DNA from: Conus ventricosus
Taxonomy: Eukaryota > Mollusca > Gastropoda > Neogastropoda > Conidae
Direction of reading: 5' to 3'
Length of the DNA: 64,000 nucleotides
NCBI GenBank assembly: GCA_018398815.1
Contig: CM031596.1
Location: 64,383,199 to 64,447,198 of the forward strand
The translations under genes and the position numbers were made by a program. How positions within the stretch are numbered: position 1 is the first letter of the stretch; each line of letters begins with the position of its first letter. Shown here piece after piece: positions 45,958-57,184 of this stretch. The notes under the pieces were generated by a model that had not been told where the DNA came from, did no database searches, and worked only from the letters and a program-made list of their open reading frames with translations.

Positions 45958-46361
45958 CTGTTTTTGTTTTTGTTGTTTTTTCCTCTCTCCCTCTTTCTCT
46001 CAATAATAAGAAACAAAATAAATGTACTGTCTATTTGTTTCCTTTTTCACAATACCTTTTCCTTGATATTTTGTACATGCAGTTAATTTGTTTACAAAAG
46101 TGTATTAATTGAACACATTTTTAAAGACGCACAGAAGCTTTCTTGTAAATATGATGACATAAATGCTGTGAATAAAGAAATATGTGTAGCTTCATTGTTT
46201 TTTTCCCCTTGTACAGTTGGCTTTGCTGCTCATCCATATTGGTAAATCAGTAGCTGAAATAAATAGCAAAACACCGTTTGAAGGAAGAGATGTTGTGAAG
46301 ACTGTGATACACGATTTAACTGGTGCGTTAATTATTTTCTTTGTTCTCCCAATCAGGCACC

Positions 46362-46458
46362 ATGACTGACGACAGTTGGTCAGATCTTGAAATTGATGAG
46401 GAGACCTGCTTACTTCTTGACCAGCATGAGCCAGCATCTTCTCATGGAACTTCTCAAG
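46362..46458 (+). CDS. exon 1 of OTU-transposase gene in Sola-like element 2
   Basis: 97 nt from ATG in caccATGACTGACGAC to the donor CAAG|GTATCG. It encodes MTDDSWSDLEIDEETCLLLD and then QHEPASSHGTSQ. The acidic start and phase 1 fit exactly to exon 2 at 49864 (CAA GAG GGA GAT). The preceding caatcag could be an acceptor for a non-coding first exon. The intron to exon 2 now holds a SINE and a piggyBac. Confidence 0.65.
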
Positions 46459-46614
46459 GTATCGATCATTACCTCAGTATTGTTTGTGATGACAGACTTT
46501 GTAGCAGGAGAGAGGCTGAGGGTGGGAGTAAAGCCAGTAACTTGAATCTTATTGAGCAAGTTTTGTCTACGCAAATATAGTATTGTGTATACTATATTGT
46601 TAGTGTTTCAGTTG

Positions 46615-46982
46615 TTCCCGAGGCAGTGTCAATGCGTGCAGAATATCCCATATACGCCACACCACATCTGCTATTTTAGCTAATGCTTCATCGACTTCAT
46701 ATCCCAATGTGCTGGTAAAGCCTCGGGTGCATGCTGGGTATTTTCATGTTTCTGCAACCCACCACACACTGACATGGATTACGGGATTTTCAACGTGCGC
46801 ATTTTATCTTCTGCATGCATATGCACACGGACCTGGGTTTATAGTCTCATCTGAAGGACTTGGGGAGAGGAGAGTCAGAACAAATGGTAACTCCCGCTAA
46901 TAAACGGATGGCTCAACCGGACTCGAACCTGGACCACAAGATCACGATCTTGCGTCTTACCGATTGGGCCAACCGCCTCCCC
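46615..46982 (-). mobile_element. tRNA-derived SINE
   Basis: On the - strand the head (46982-46906) has an A box TGGCCCAATCGG and a B box GGTTCGAGTCC, a GTG-containing anticodon-like stem-loop AAGATCGTGATCTT, and then a body including aaaatgcgcacgttg, aatcccgtaatccatgtcag and aaatacccagcatgc. The body resembles a SINE that I associate with gastropod genomes (recollection only). It lies in the intron of the OTU-transposase gene. Confidence 0.65.
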
Positions 46983-47396
46983 TATACATATATATAATAT
47001 TTTTTTTTTTCCTAGCCACACTATATATATTATAATTATATTGTATATCATAAAAACATTTGGAAAGAGTCCAGTCACTGTGTATACATGAATGAGTTTG
47101 GATGAAAGCAGGTCTGTCAGAAGCTGATCAAACAGAATTAGAAGTCTGTCTTAACCCTTCCCGTACGTCGCCAAAAAACTCACACGCCGAAACATCGTGG
47201 GTGCGCACACACCCATGGTCGTTATATAGGCGATTCGGTGAATAGTCCTCGCCGTACATCGTGGGTGCACACACACCCATGGTCGTTATATAGGCGATTC
47301 GGTGAATAGTCCTCGCCGTACGTCGTGGGTGCGCACAGACCCATGACTATTTCATAGATTTGCATTTGTATTTTTGCATTGTTTTTCTATGCATGC

Positions 47397-47399
<3 letters not shown>

Positions 47400-47430
<31 letters not shown>

Positions 47431-47457
47431 TGGTGCCAGTGTATGTCTGTCTGTCTG

Positions 47458-47504
<47 letters not shown>
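47400..47504 (+). repeat. (TG)n, (TC)n and (CA)n microsatellites
   Basis: TG tract about 47400-47428, then TC and CA tracts to about 47504, inside piggyBac 2. Confidence 0.9.
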
Positions 47505-47506
<2 letters not shown>

Positions 47507-47711
47507 CGAGTGCGTAAGAATAAAAGAAAAGAAAAGTTCTGCAGATGAAGATGTTTATCAAACTAGCTTAAGAGCAGTTCATGTATAACCTATCAGCGCA
47601 TGACAAAAGCAAGAACAGCAATAACATTGTCATTTCACAACAAGAGGGTGATAAAGAATGCAAGCTGATAAAACAACCGTGTAATTTTCATTTCTCTGTT
47701 GAAATAGAAAA

Positions 47712-49123
47712 TCAACTTTGTTTCACCAAAGTAAAATAACAAGCATGACTAGATTTATGACAGAACCATTTGTTGCAGCTGTTGAACTTTGGGGGAAGAA
47801 CTTCTTCCAGACAAGTGGAAGACGACCAAGTTGCAGACATCTCCTTAGGGTGCATCAGTGATGGAATCGGCACACTGCAGACAAACATGGTGTGCTCTTT
47901 GCAGAGCCAAGCAGAACAGCAGAAGCAAGATTTCCGAGCTTTTCTATCAAGCTTCCAGCTGCATGATCCACAGCGACCTTGTTTCTGCTTTGGCTCTTTG
48001 TGGCTGCTCTGTTTGCTGGTAGATGGTCTCTGGTCGATGCTGGTCTTTTTCTTTTGCCACCTGCACGAGCACTTTGTCCTCCATCCTGTGAAGCTATCAT
48101 ATTCTGTTGAAGGTGTTGAACATGAAGCTCCACTGTGTTTCTCAGGGCTTTGGCAGGTTTTTTTGCACACACCTCCTCTCCATATGTTCTAAAGACAGCT
48201 GCTCAGCGACCCGGAGAATGAACAAGGCCTGCATCCTTTTTGGAGAGAACATGGTCTGGAAATTGATGCTCCAGACAACACGGGCAGCAATGGTGCTGAG
48301 ATCCACAGTGTTGTAAAACATCACCATCGGCCATCGTTTGGTGATGCGTTTGGTGGAATATGCATGACCATCTGATCAAGCGAATCCACGGCACCCTTTG
48401 TGGCGTTATAGAAGCGCACAATGTCTGGCTTCTTCTTTGGGGCATCAGGAGCTACTGCTCTATCATGATGCATGGTGCTCATGACTAAAAACGTTCTTGT
48501 TGGCTTTTGTCTGATAGTTCACGATGGTAGTTTTGTCCTGAACAGAAATGAGGACGCATGAAGGTGCAATCCTTTTTTTTCTTTGAAGGGCTCGGGAAGA
48601 AATCGCTTGTTGGCACGAACAGTCCCAACAAATGTCAGGCCATTGCTCTGGAGAACGTCAGACAACTCCTTGTCAGTGAAGAAATTGTCTGTTGTGATGT
48701 TCCTGCCTGTTCTGTAGAAAGGACTGACAGACGAAGAGCAACATTCCTCCCCAAATTGACCTGTCTTTCAGCACCCATGGTCGCCCCAGATAGGCTCTGC
48801 CACAAGGGGGAAATTATTTTCTGCATCTGCTGCCCAAAACATTTTTATGCCATACCTGTCTGCTTGGAAGGCAGATACTGGATGAATGAACACCTGCCAC
48901 GGAACGGAACCAGCTGTTCATCGATGGTGATAAAAGGACCAGGAGTGTAGTGGTCCCTCAGGTTCTTGGTGAAGTCATCCCAAAAATCTCTGAAAGGAGC
49001 AAAGACATCTCGGCTCCTCCTGGCACTCCTTGTGTCTTTGTCATCAAACCTAAAAAAGTTCAACAGCTGCACAAAACGGTTAAAAATGATAGAACACAAA
49101 CGCAGAATGTAGTTGCATCGCAC
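47712..49123 (-). pseudogene. piggyBac transposase, frame-broken
   Basis: Reading right to left: FFRFDDKDTRSARRSRD, the first catalytic Asp in PFITIDEQLVPFRGRC (about 48930), FIQYLPSKQTGMA, the second Asp in NITTDNFFTDKELSDVLQSN (about 48690), the third Asp in KGAVDSLDQMVMHI (about 48390), and a Cys-rich tail CGSCSWKLDRKARKSCFCC (about 47930). At least three frame breaks and stops separate these parts. The N-terminal region before 49123 is missing or unrecognisable. Confidence 0.8.
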
Positions 49124-49863
49124 CTACTACAGACACAATGTATGCTCGTTTGACTACAGCTCCTGTAATATAAAAAGAGCATGAGCAATAAGTGTGAAGA
49201 AGATCGAGCCTGTTATGGAATGCAGTGTAACATTATGTATAAAATGAGAGGTAGGTAAACAGAAAATGTGAATGTATACTTACTTGAAACACAGCGAAAC
49301 TTCAGCACGTGGCGATCTGGAACTTTCCACAGGCTTCAGTGGCGGGAATGTGACGTCAGTAAACCACGCAGTACCTATATTTTGCACACGGCACTATTCT
49401 GTCGAGTTCTTAGATGATACTAGCACAGTGTGTGGAAACTTCCATTACTGAGTAGGGCTAAGCACGCATAGTTTCTTCTTTGGGAGTATGGGTGTGTGTG
49501 CACCCACGACGTACGGCCCGCATAGTTCCTTCTTTGGCAGTATGGGTGTGTGTGCACCCACGATGTACGGCCCGCACAGTTCCTTCTTTGGCAGTATGGG
49601 TGTGTGTGCACCCACGAAGTACAGGAAGGTTATACGATGTTTTTGTTGTTTGATTATTTGTTTATTTAAAGGCAGAATGGGATCATTTTTGGGTAGTACG
49701 TGCTCAGTCCCTTTACTAACAAAGTCATAAAATTTCAGTAAGATTGTATGCACAATAACTGAAATATGAAACATTAAATAAAAGTATGGGTGCATTTGCA
49801 CCCACGGTGTACGGGAAGGGTTAACTAAACAGCTTCATAAAAAGCATATCTTTAATGTTTCAG

Positions 49864-50888
49864 AGGGAGATCCACTTGCCACTGCAATTACTGAAAGCCA
49901 CAGAGAAGAAACCCTTCATGAACTGGCTGTCTGGATTCACACCAAACGTCTGGATAGTCTTCTTTTGGCCAATGGCATGGAGAGAAGACCTGTGTATCCT
50001 GATGGAAATTGCTTTTTTAAAGCTGCCTCCATTCATCTGGACAACCACACTGAAACCACGCTCCGTGCCTCTCTGTGCCAACATTTTGAAGACAACCTGC
50101 ATGCCTACCTTGGCTTTTTTCACCTTGATGAAGGGGTGAACAGTGAGAATGATCTTTTGAAGTTTGCAAAAACATCACTTGAAGAAATGCGAAGATCAGA
50201 ATTACGAAGGAGGAGTACGAGGAGCACCAGGAGAGGAAGCGACAATCAAGAGAAGAAAGACAAAAAATTGTCACAGAAGCAGGAGGACATTCACACAGTC
50301 ACATTCGATATGGAGGCAGTGCTAACAACCCCATGCTCCCTATTAAGTCAAGTTCATTATAAAAGAAAGTTGGCAGTTTATAACCTGACCGTATTCTCAC
50401 TTTCAGACAAAGAAGCCTCTTGCTTTGTTTGGAATGAATGTGATGGAAACAAAGGATCTTGTGAAGTTGCCACCTGTCTTCTGCGTTACATCCAGTCATT
50501 GTCAGAACACATCACCCATGTCATCTTATATTTTGATACCTGTGGCGGACAGAATAGAAATCAGTTTGTTGCTGCTGCTCTTCATTATGCGGTCAAAAGC
50601 ATTGATTACATCCAGATCATCGACCAAAAGTTTCTGGAAAGCGGCCATACCCATATGGAGTGTGATTCAATTCATGCTACTATCGAGAAAGCGAAAAAGA
50701 ATGCATCCATTTTCATTCCAGATCAGTGGCATACAGTCATTGAGATGGCAAGATCAAATTCCCCATACACTGTAGTTCCCCTTGAATATGCAGACTTTCT
50801 GGACTTCAAACATCTTGTTTCACAGACAATGAGGAATACCAAGACTGATATCACAGGAGCCAAAATCAGCTGGCTGAAGATTAAGTGA
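49864..50888 (+). CDS. exon 2: OTU-type protease motif fused to Sola-like (DUF7869-type) transposase
   Basis: The acceptor is taatgtttcag. With exon 1 this is one open frame of about 373 residues to TGA at 50886-50888. Residues about 74-95 read RPVYPDGNCFFKAASIHLDN: the Asp-Gly-Asn-Cys of OTU deubiquitinases with the candidate nucleophile Cys82, in a truncated OTU domain. After a basic/charged linker comes the RNase H-like core: VTFDMEAVLTTP (Asp about 181), ILYFDTCGGQNRNQF (Asp about 257) and ESGHTHMECDSIHATIEKAK. The core matches the transposase in Sola-like element 1. The linker at 50190-50270 reads better in another frame (KEEYEEHQERKRQSREE), suggesting an internal deletion with compensating shifts. 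The frame has no stops. Confidence 0.75.
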
Positions 50889-51721
50889 CTCGGGTATACA
50901 AAGGAGGAAGACACGCTGTATTTCAAATACGGAATGACAGAGTGTTTTCGGAGCCTGAAGATCAAGGGAAACAGCCGTCGAGGTCGCCAGCAAGCTGTCA
51001 GCAATGTGCAGGACCTTCCTCAGCGGTACACTATCGTCTGCCTTTGTCTGAAGCAAAGAAGAAAGACCTCCTGGACCTCTGCCAGCTAGGGGTTGTACCA
51101 AAGCGACACCATCAGTTCTACCAACGCTGCCCAGCGCCAGCACGGCTCCAGACAGGCGTGCAGAACCAGAGATTACCGAGAAGGACACAGAATCCGAAGA
51201 AGATCTGTAAAATTTTCATTTGAGTGAATTTGACAGTGCGCCGATGTCTGTTTTCATTCTGAAGAATAGGTGCGCTTTTTTGTTAATGTGGAATCAAATC
51301 AATGAAATATATATGCTATATTTACTTTCTCTATTGTGGATAAATCAATGAACTATATCAATGCGGACAATTCTTTTTTTCTGCTGTGGAAAATCGGTGA
51401 ACAGTTTCTTCCCATTGTGGACCAAGCAGTGAACTGAAGTAGGATACAGTGAACAGATTTTTTTTTTCCTTTTGTGAATGATACAGTGAACAGTCTCTCT
51501 CCACCCCACCCCCACCCACTTTTGTGAATAAACCGTGAACTGTGACAATGTAGACAGTTGTTCTTACTGTGGATGATTCATCCTTGTGTGGATTTTGGAG
51601 ACAGCAAACAAGGTAGGCATGCACAATTTTGCATATGTGTTCAGTCTATTGTATATTTTTGTTTGTTAGCATGACAGTGTGAAGTAAAGTAGCTTTAGGG
51701 CTTGGTTGCATTCACCTCTGC

Positions 51722-51722
<1 letters not shown>

Positions 51723-51768
<46 letters not shown>

Positions 51769-51772
51769 CGCG
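51723..51772 (+). repeat. (TG)n(CG)n tract
   Basis: Alternating purine-pyrimidine tract of about 50 bp; such TG/CG runs can adopt Z-DNA. It lies in the right arm of Sola-like element 2. Confidence 0.9.
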
Positions 51773-52603
51773 CCGTCTTCTATTCAGACTTTTTCCAGAA
51801 ACTGTGGACGTTATTTTCTATAGGCAATTGATCTTAACCTTTTCCTTAACAACAGCTTCACACAAGCCTATCCAGTCCATTCTTTTCTATCAGGAGTGGT
51901 TCCGAGCAAATTAATAGTGTAAAATACAAAATTAGTTCAGTGTAAAACACGGTTCAAGAATTGTTATACACTTGTTACCTAATGTATGACATGAATTATG
52001 TCAAACTTCCAAGGCCACAACTATGTGTTTCATTCGTGAGCACTTGTTGCCCAGAATAACATACAAAAAAACGACTATGTTTCATACCACAACTGATTTT
52101 CTTGTTCATAACAGATTGTGATCTGAAAATGTTCCATACAGTGGGACAATTTGTCCATGCCACAAGTGGCTAGAGCCATAGAAGACAGTTGTATTCCAAA
52201 CTATTACGGCAAACTGATAGGAATGTTCCAGGCCACAAGTCACTATCCCATAGCTGATCAGTTGTGGCCTGAGAATTTCAGCTGTCAAGGTCTTACCGTT
52301 GTGTGCCACAACTTTCTAAGTCTTGTGAATAAGTTGTGCTTCAAAATTCTGGGAAGATGAAAGCCTTTCTTTTCAGACCAAGAGTGTTTACTTCTTAAGA
52401 TTGCGTAATTCTGTGGTTTCCATTTGAGTTTTTTTAACCCCCATTTGTACAGCTTTAGAACACCATCTAGTGTTTGTTTTTCCCAAGTTTGGAAGTTCTG
52501 CGTGCAGAGGTGTAATTTTCGGAGACCTGTGAAATCTTTAAGTGGCCATTTCTCAAAATGGCGTTTTTCAAGATAGACAGTTGTGGCTCTAATGCATCGA
52601 ATT

Positions 52604-53097
52604 AATCTGCAACCTACTTAGAATACAGCAACCTTCAGGGAAATTCACATAAGTTGGCTGATGGGCAGATATCTCATCTTAGTTTAATACGAATAAGAGC
52701 GCGCACAGCATTGGATGACATCTGTTAAGTTTTACGACCAAGTCAACTCTGTGAACAGGATCAACAACATTTTGCTTAGGTATTTTCTGATTCCTGGAGC
52801 AAAGCAAGATTTTTTTTCTTTTTACAATTCATTTGGCATGTGATTAAAAACCAAATGGATCTCTTGAAAAACATAACTTATTTCCATGTCATTTGGGTAA
52901 ATTTTGCTGTAAATCATACAATAGTGTTGCATTATTAAGAAGCAGTTAATCAGGAAGTCAAAAGAAGTTTCAAAAGGTTTCTTCCTTGGAGTTTGTAAGC
53001 TCCTGGTAATACTTCCGAAATCCTCGAGATCTGAAAATGTTTCAATGGCCCTGAAGTTCACAAAATACTGAATCCAGTTGTAATTTCCCTTCAAACT
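52604..53097 (+). other. intergenic, nothing recognised
   Basis: AT-rich sequence between the right TSD of Sola-like element 2 and the tandem repeat at 53098. No coding or repeat signal. Confidence 0.4.
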
Positions 53098-54004
53098 GGC
53101 TTGTTGCTCATAAGACCGTATGACGAAAGCTTGGCTGTGTCTGGAGTGGCACTGTCTTCATCTGTCCGTGGGCAGGGGTGGTTGGGTCTGTGGGGTGTGC
53201 TCGGCAGCTGGAGGGTGGTGTTTTTCGCCGGTGGGCTCTGCAGTCATGAGAAACGGGCTGGTACACCCATGGGGGATGCTACTTTAAAGCTGTTATGAGC
53301 TGCATCCTGTAGTCTAATTTACCTCTGTTCAGGAGCAGTTATGTCCCTTGATATCTTAATGGAGTGTCCTGCGCGTGCCTGTACCCATCGTCAACACAGC
53401 GCAGGCCTCCAAGGGTGGTACAGGGCTGCTCTAAAGGCAGGTGAAGACAGTGCTTCTCTGGGTCCTCCCAGCACCTTCGGGTGTTCTTTTTCTTCTTTGC
53501 CTTAACTAGGCTGACCCTGGAGAAAGGTCCAGTGACGGTGAGGAAAGACCCACTGACCACAGGGAAAGTCCTGTTGACAGTGGGAAAGACTACAACTTTG
53601 GATTCTCTCTTGAGGGCACATAAGACCGTATGGCGAAAGCTTGGCTGTGTCTGGAGTGGCACTGTCTTCATCTGTCCGTGGGCAGGGGTGGTTGGGTCTG
53701 TGGGGTGTGCTCGGCAGCTGGAGGGTGGTGTTTTTCGCCGGTGGGCTCTGCAGTCATGAGAAACGGGCTGGTACACCCATGGGGGATGCTACTTTAAGGC
53801 TGTTATGAGCTGCATCCTGTAGTCTAATTTACCTCTGTTCAGGAGCAGTTATGTCCCTTGATATCTTAATGGAGTGTCCTGCGCGTGCCTGTACCCATCG
53901 TCAACACAGCGCAGGCCTCCAAGGGTGGTACAGGGCTGCTCTAAAGGCAGGTGAAGACAGTGCTTCTCTGGGTCCTCCCCAGCACCTTCGGGTGTTTCTT
54001 TTTC

Positions 54005-54007
<3 letters not shown>
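53098..54007 (-). repeat. ~510-bp tandem repeat, about 1.8 copies, inverted relative to 35070-35866
   Basis: Units repeat with 510-bp period (taagaccgtatgacgaaagc at 53111, the near-match at 53621). It contains the reverse complement of the sequence at 35070-35866, ending at gggtgtttctttttcttc beside an (AT)n tract at 54007-54036. Confidence 0.88.
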
Positions 54008-54042
<35 letters not shown>

Positions 54043-54374
54043 ATCAGAGTTAAAAACTGGTATATATATATATAAAAGACTGTAAAACTTAAGACTCAGG
54101 TGTGTTTTTTCACATCTATACAAGGGGCCAACAATGTGGAGAGAAAAAGGCAGATATAGCATAGCCTAAGATTGTGCACATACGCCATTGCACATATATA
54201 TTTTTTTTTTTTGCAGATTGTTAGTTTTAATGTTGTTGTGAACCCACAGGGCATGTTCCAATTTTGAGAACATTCATCACTAGACCACTGTCAGTGGCCA
54301 GTTACGATCCAAGGCTGCAGAAAAGAGTGCATGGAGAAACCAAAAGTCAGCTGTTGATAGAAAATCTTTTCAGA

Positions 54375-55175
54375 CCAGCCGCCATGGCGAAGTGGTTAGT
54401 GTCGCAGACTCCTGGCTGGGAGGTTGTGGTGCAATTCTCATCACAACGGACTCCCGGTTAGGAGGTCGTGGGTTCGATTCCCATCAGAGTCATGTGGGAT
54501 TTTTCAGCTCCTACCCAGAGTTGAGTTTGCTACGGGCTCAGTTGGGAAGGCTGGGACCACACAGTCAAAGTTTCGACTTAATGGATGCGCATCTGACTGT
54601 GTTGCTCAAATTTCCTGACCAACACTGCAGGTGACTGCATCTCTTGGGTCTGGTTGACGCCAGAATATATTATGTAAGGAAGCGTAGAGTACAGCCCTAT
54701 CATGCAGTCTCAGACCGAATGGAAATCTGTAGCATCAGCTTGATCATCCTCATTCTCATCGATCAGCATTAAAAAAAGTCTCATTCTGTGGCCCTTCATG
54801 CCCTGCTCTTATGATGACCTCATGTTTCATGTCCCCTCCACATTTATGGCCTTGGTTTAGTTCCGTCGTGGTCACCGGTATCAGCGAGTCCATAGGGGCT
54901 GTCATTGGATGGAAGTGGTGTCGCCCTCAGTAGGGAGAGCTCGCTCACGCCGACTCCACGACTAAGCAATTATTGTCGTCAGTAGGGGGCTTAGTAGGTG
55001 GTGTCCTGCATATGTTGGATCAGAACAGGCGCCACTGAACATCACTGAAGCGACTTTGCAGCAGTGCAGCGTCTCCTCCAGTGGGTTGCCTCTTGACATT
55101 GACTGCTCCCTATGGATTGCCGGTGCCAGTGCTGCGGTGGGACTGACCGGGCTATGGATGGGTTGTCGGAAGGAG
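54375..55175 (+). mobile_element. tRNA-derived SINE with long body
   Basis: A-box-like TGGCGAAGTGGTTAG at 54384 and B box GGTTCGATTCC at 54471, with a duplicated head segment (gactcctggctgggaggt and gactcccggttaggaggt). The body contains gttgctcaaatttcctgacc, ctctgactgtg-type and cattctgtggcccttcatgc segments shared with the copy at 60930-61580. Confidence 0.65.
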
Positions 55176-55181
55176 CCATGT

Positions 55182-57179
55182 CAGAGATGGGATTCCGATA
55201 ATGTGAAAAAGGAGGAAAAAAAGTGGCGGGGGTCCGGGGGCCGCTGAAGGCCCGGTGGGATCCAGGGGCAAGGCCCCTGGTGGGGTGAGGGGCGAAGCCC
55301 CCTGAAGCTGAAGATTTTTTAGAATTTAACCTGCAAAAATCAGCATCTGAGACACCAAAGTATTCAAAAGTATTAATAACCTTGATCCTACAAAAAAAGA
55401 CTTTCTCACCTTCGCCATTGATGTCTGTCAGGAAATCATGAAGACCATTGACACAGGATTGGTGATTTTCCAGTTGCTAATAGTCACACAATTTTCCAGC
55501 AGTTGCAAGTCAGTTTCTCATTACTGTCCTTCACATCACATTTCAGCGAGCAGTTTAGTTTCTAATAGTAATAGCCATCCTTCAAAATACTTATTAAAAA
55601 AGTTTACCTCAACACCAATCAAATAATTTCTTATAGTTGTCCTTCAAAATACCACGGAGGATTCTGATTCCTTTATAGAATAATATAAGTGAGAGTTGAC
55701 TAAGGATCATATTCAAAGTGTGCAAATTGTGAAGGTTTAACTCATTGTGTGCCCACAAGCAGTTTTTTTTTTCTTTTCAACTTGATCCATCTCTATTACA
55801 ATAAGAAAAAAAACCACTTTCACACTTCTGATACTCCTCAACATTAATGATGTCACTTGCTAAATCTAGTCACCAGAGTATAAGTATGCATGCATATCTG
55901 CCGGTCTGCTCGTTTGTATGAATGTAACTGATTTTTCCCCCCCATGATATCTATACCAGAAAAGAAAAGATTTTTGTGATGCGGTGGTATAGGTAAAAAA
56001 CATTATTCTTATTATTATTACTACTACTACTACTATTACTTTTTCCGTACTATCGTCTGTTTGTTTACTTGTTTTGTTTGCTTGTCTGTAGAATGTCAAT
56101 AACACCCTTGCAATTTTTTTGTTTTGATCTCTCTCTCACTAAAATAGTTTGTTGTATGCTATTTATTACGTAAAATATTGACTACACAATTGTGTATACT
56201 GTGACATTGATGTAACCTGTTTTTTCAAAGAGAACCTTCATTGCAAAATAATCAGCTTGATGATTGTGGGCATTACATCAAAAAGAAGAAAAAAAAAAAG
56301 GGGGGGGGGGTTTCTACAGATTCATCATATCTATCTGGAGATAACCTGCAATATTATTAATATCATTACTTCAACAAAACAAATAGCATTACTCTTCACA
56401 GAGAGAGAGAGAGAGAGAGAGAGACGGGGTGGGAGTGGGGGTGGTGGGTAGACTCGCCGATACTCCAAACGATCCAAGAGTCTCGTTTGTAAGACGATCT
56501 TTCACTCTTACTAGGTGCTTTTCAGCAAGAACGTGGTTGATCAATGCTGACTTGCCCCGTGAGCCATACTTGATCGCGTCATTACACCATGTGCAGACTG
56601 CTTGTCCTGGATAGGTGATTTTACTCATGCAGTCTTTCAGTCTGAGAATCACACTGTGGCTGACGGCGCCTTTGGAACTGGTCAGCATCACTTTTGCGCT
56701 CACTTCCTCCTCCAACCACTTCCAAGTCCGTCCATTTGTTTTTAACTGAAGCATCGACTTGCTTCGCAAGAACTTTCTCGCTTTCTGCTATCTGACGAAA
56801 CATTCTGGTTTTCGCCACTCTCGTCAAACCGAAAGAAAATGGCGTCAGGAAAAAAATTTGCAAACAGTTTGCCGCGTTCTCAAACATCAACTTCCGCTTT
56901 GATGGTTTCGGTTAACCGCAGAATGAAAACAAAGACAGCAGTCTCGACCAGCCCAAGCAGAAACCGGAAACATCCATTTGCGAACGGATCAATTGAGAAC
57001 ACAATATCGATCGACCTCTCCGACTCGCCGTACATTAGCTTCATCACAAACCTACCTCTACCCCCCCCCCCCCCCCCCCCCCCCAATTTTCTCAACGGAT
57101 TTACACTGATCTCAAAAACGACCCCTGGGGACATCAAAAAGACGGAAATCCGCCAATCGGCGGAAAAATCCCATCTCTG
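55182..57179 (-). mobile_element. hAT-type element C, decayed
   Basis: Ends CAGAGATGGGATT and AATCCCATCTCTG. The flanking 5 bp are CATGT and CACGT (one mismatch). GC hairpins GGGGCAAGGCCCC and GGGGCGAAGCCCC lie near the left end (55264-55303), placed as in hAT elements A and B. A hAT N-terminal remnant is on the - strand near the right end. Poly-G at about 56300 and poly-C at 57061-57084. Confidence 0.72.
56389..56863 (-). pseudogene. hAT transposase zinc-finger N-terminus in element C
   Basis: - strand frames give KVLAKQVDASVKNKWT, then after a small frame slip TWKWLEEEVSAKVMLTSSKG, then ITYPGQAVCTWCNDAIKYGS and ALINHVLAEKHL, a C-x2-C...H-x5-H finger. It shares the NKWxWxWL motif with hAT elements A and B. 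It ends in a GA/TC microsatellite, and the catalytic domain is missing. Confidence 0.68.
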
Positions 57180-57184
57180 CACGT

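Larger units (their letters stand above)
47151..49824 (-). mobile_element. piggyBac-type transposon 2 with complete ends, nested in Sola-like element 2
   Basis: Ends TTAACCCTTCCCGTAC and GTACGGGAAGGGTTAA, both including the TTAA target. The left subterminal region has three 64-bp units (from 47194) and the right has three 54-bp units (from 49485) plus a terminal one, each with a near-palindrome of the GTGGGTGCGCACACACCC type. It contains a decayed - strand transposase. Confidence 0.9.
43868..52599 (+). mobile_element. Sola-like DNA transposon 2 carrying an OTU-transposase gene, with nested insertions
   Basis: 8732 bp including later insertions. The end repeats are CGATGCATTAGAGCCACAAC on both sides, continuing to about 36 bp with two mismatches. 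The flanking 4-bp duplications are AATT (43864-43867 and 52600-52603); because AATT is palindromic the exact boundary may slide. CCACAACT motifs recur at both ends, most densely at 52010-52340. Nested inside are a hAT element (44599-45851), a SINE (about 46615-46982) and a piggyBac (47151-49824). Confidence 0.78.

Noticed and set aside
45639..46112. Arg/Glu-rich or Ser/Leu-rich frames
   Set aside because: Generated by the (TC)n and poly-C tract.
46906..46982. Possible tRNA-His gene on the - strand
   Set aside because: A and B boxes are present, but acceptor-stem pairing is poor, the anticodon loop appears one base short and the sequence continues into a SINE body.
47160..49620. CRISPR-like repeat arrays in piggyBac 2
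   Set aside because: Units are tandem subterminal repeats without unique spacers in a eukaryotic transposon.
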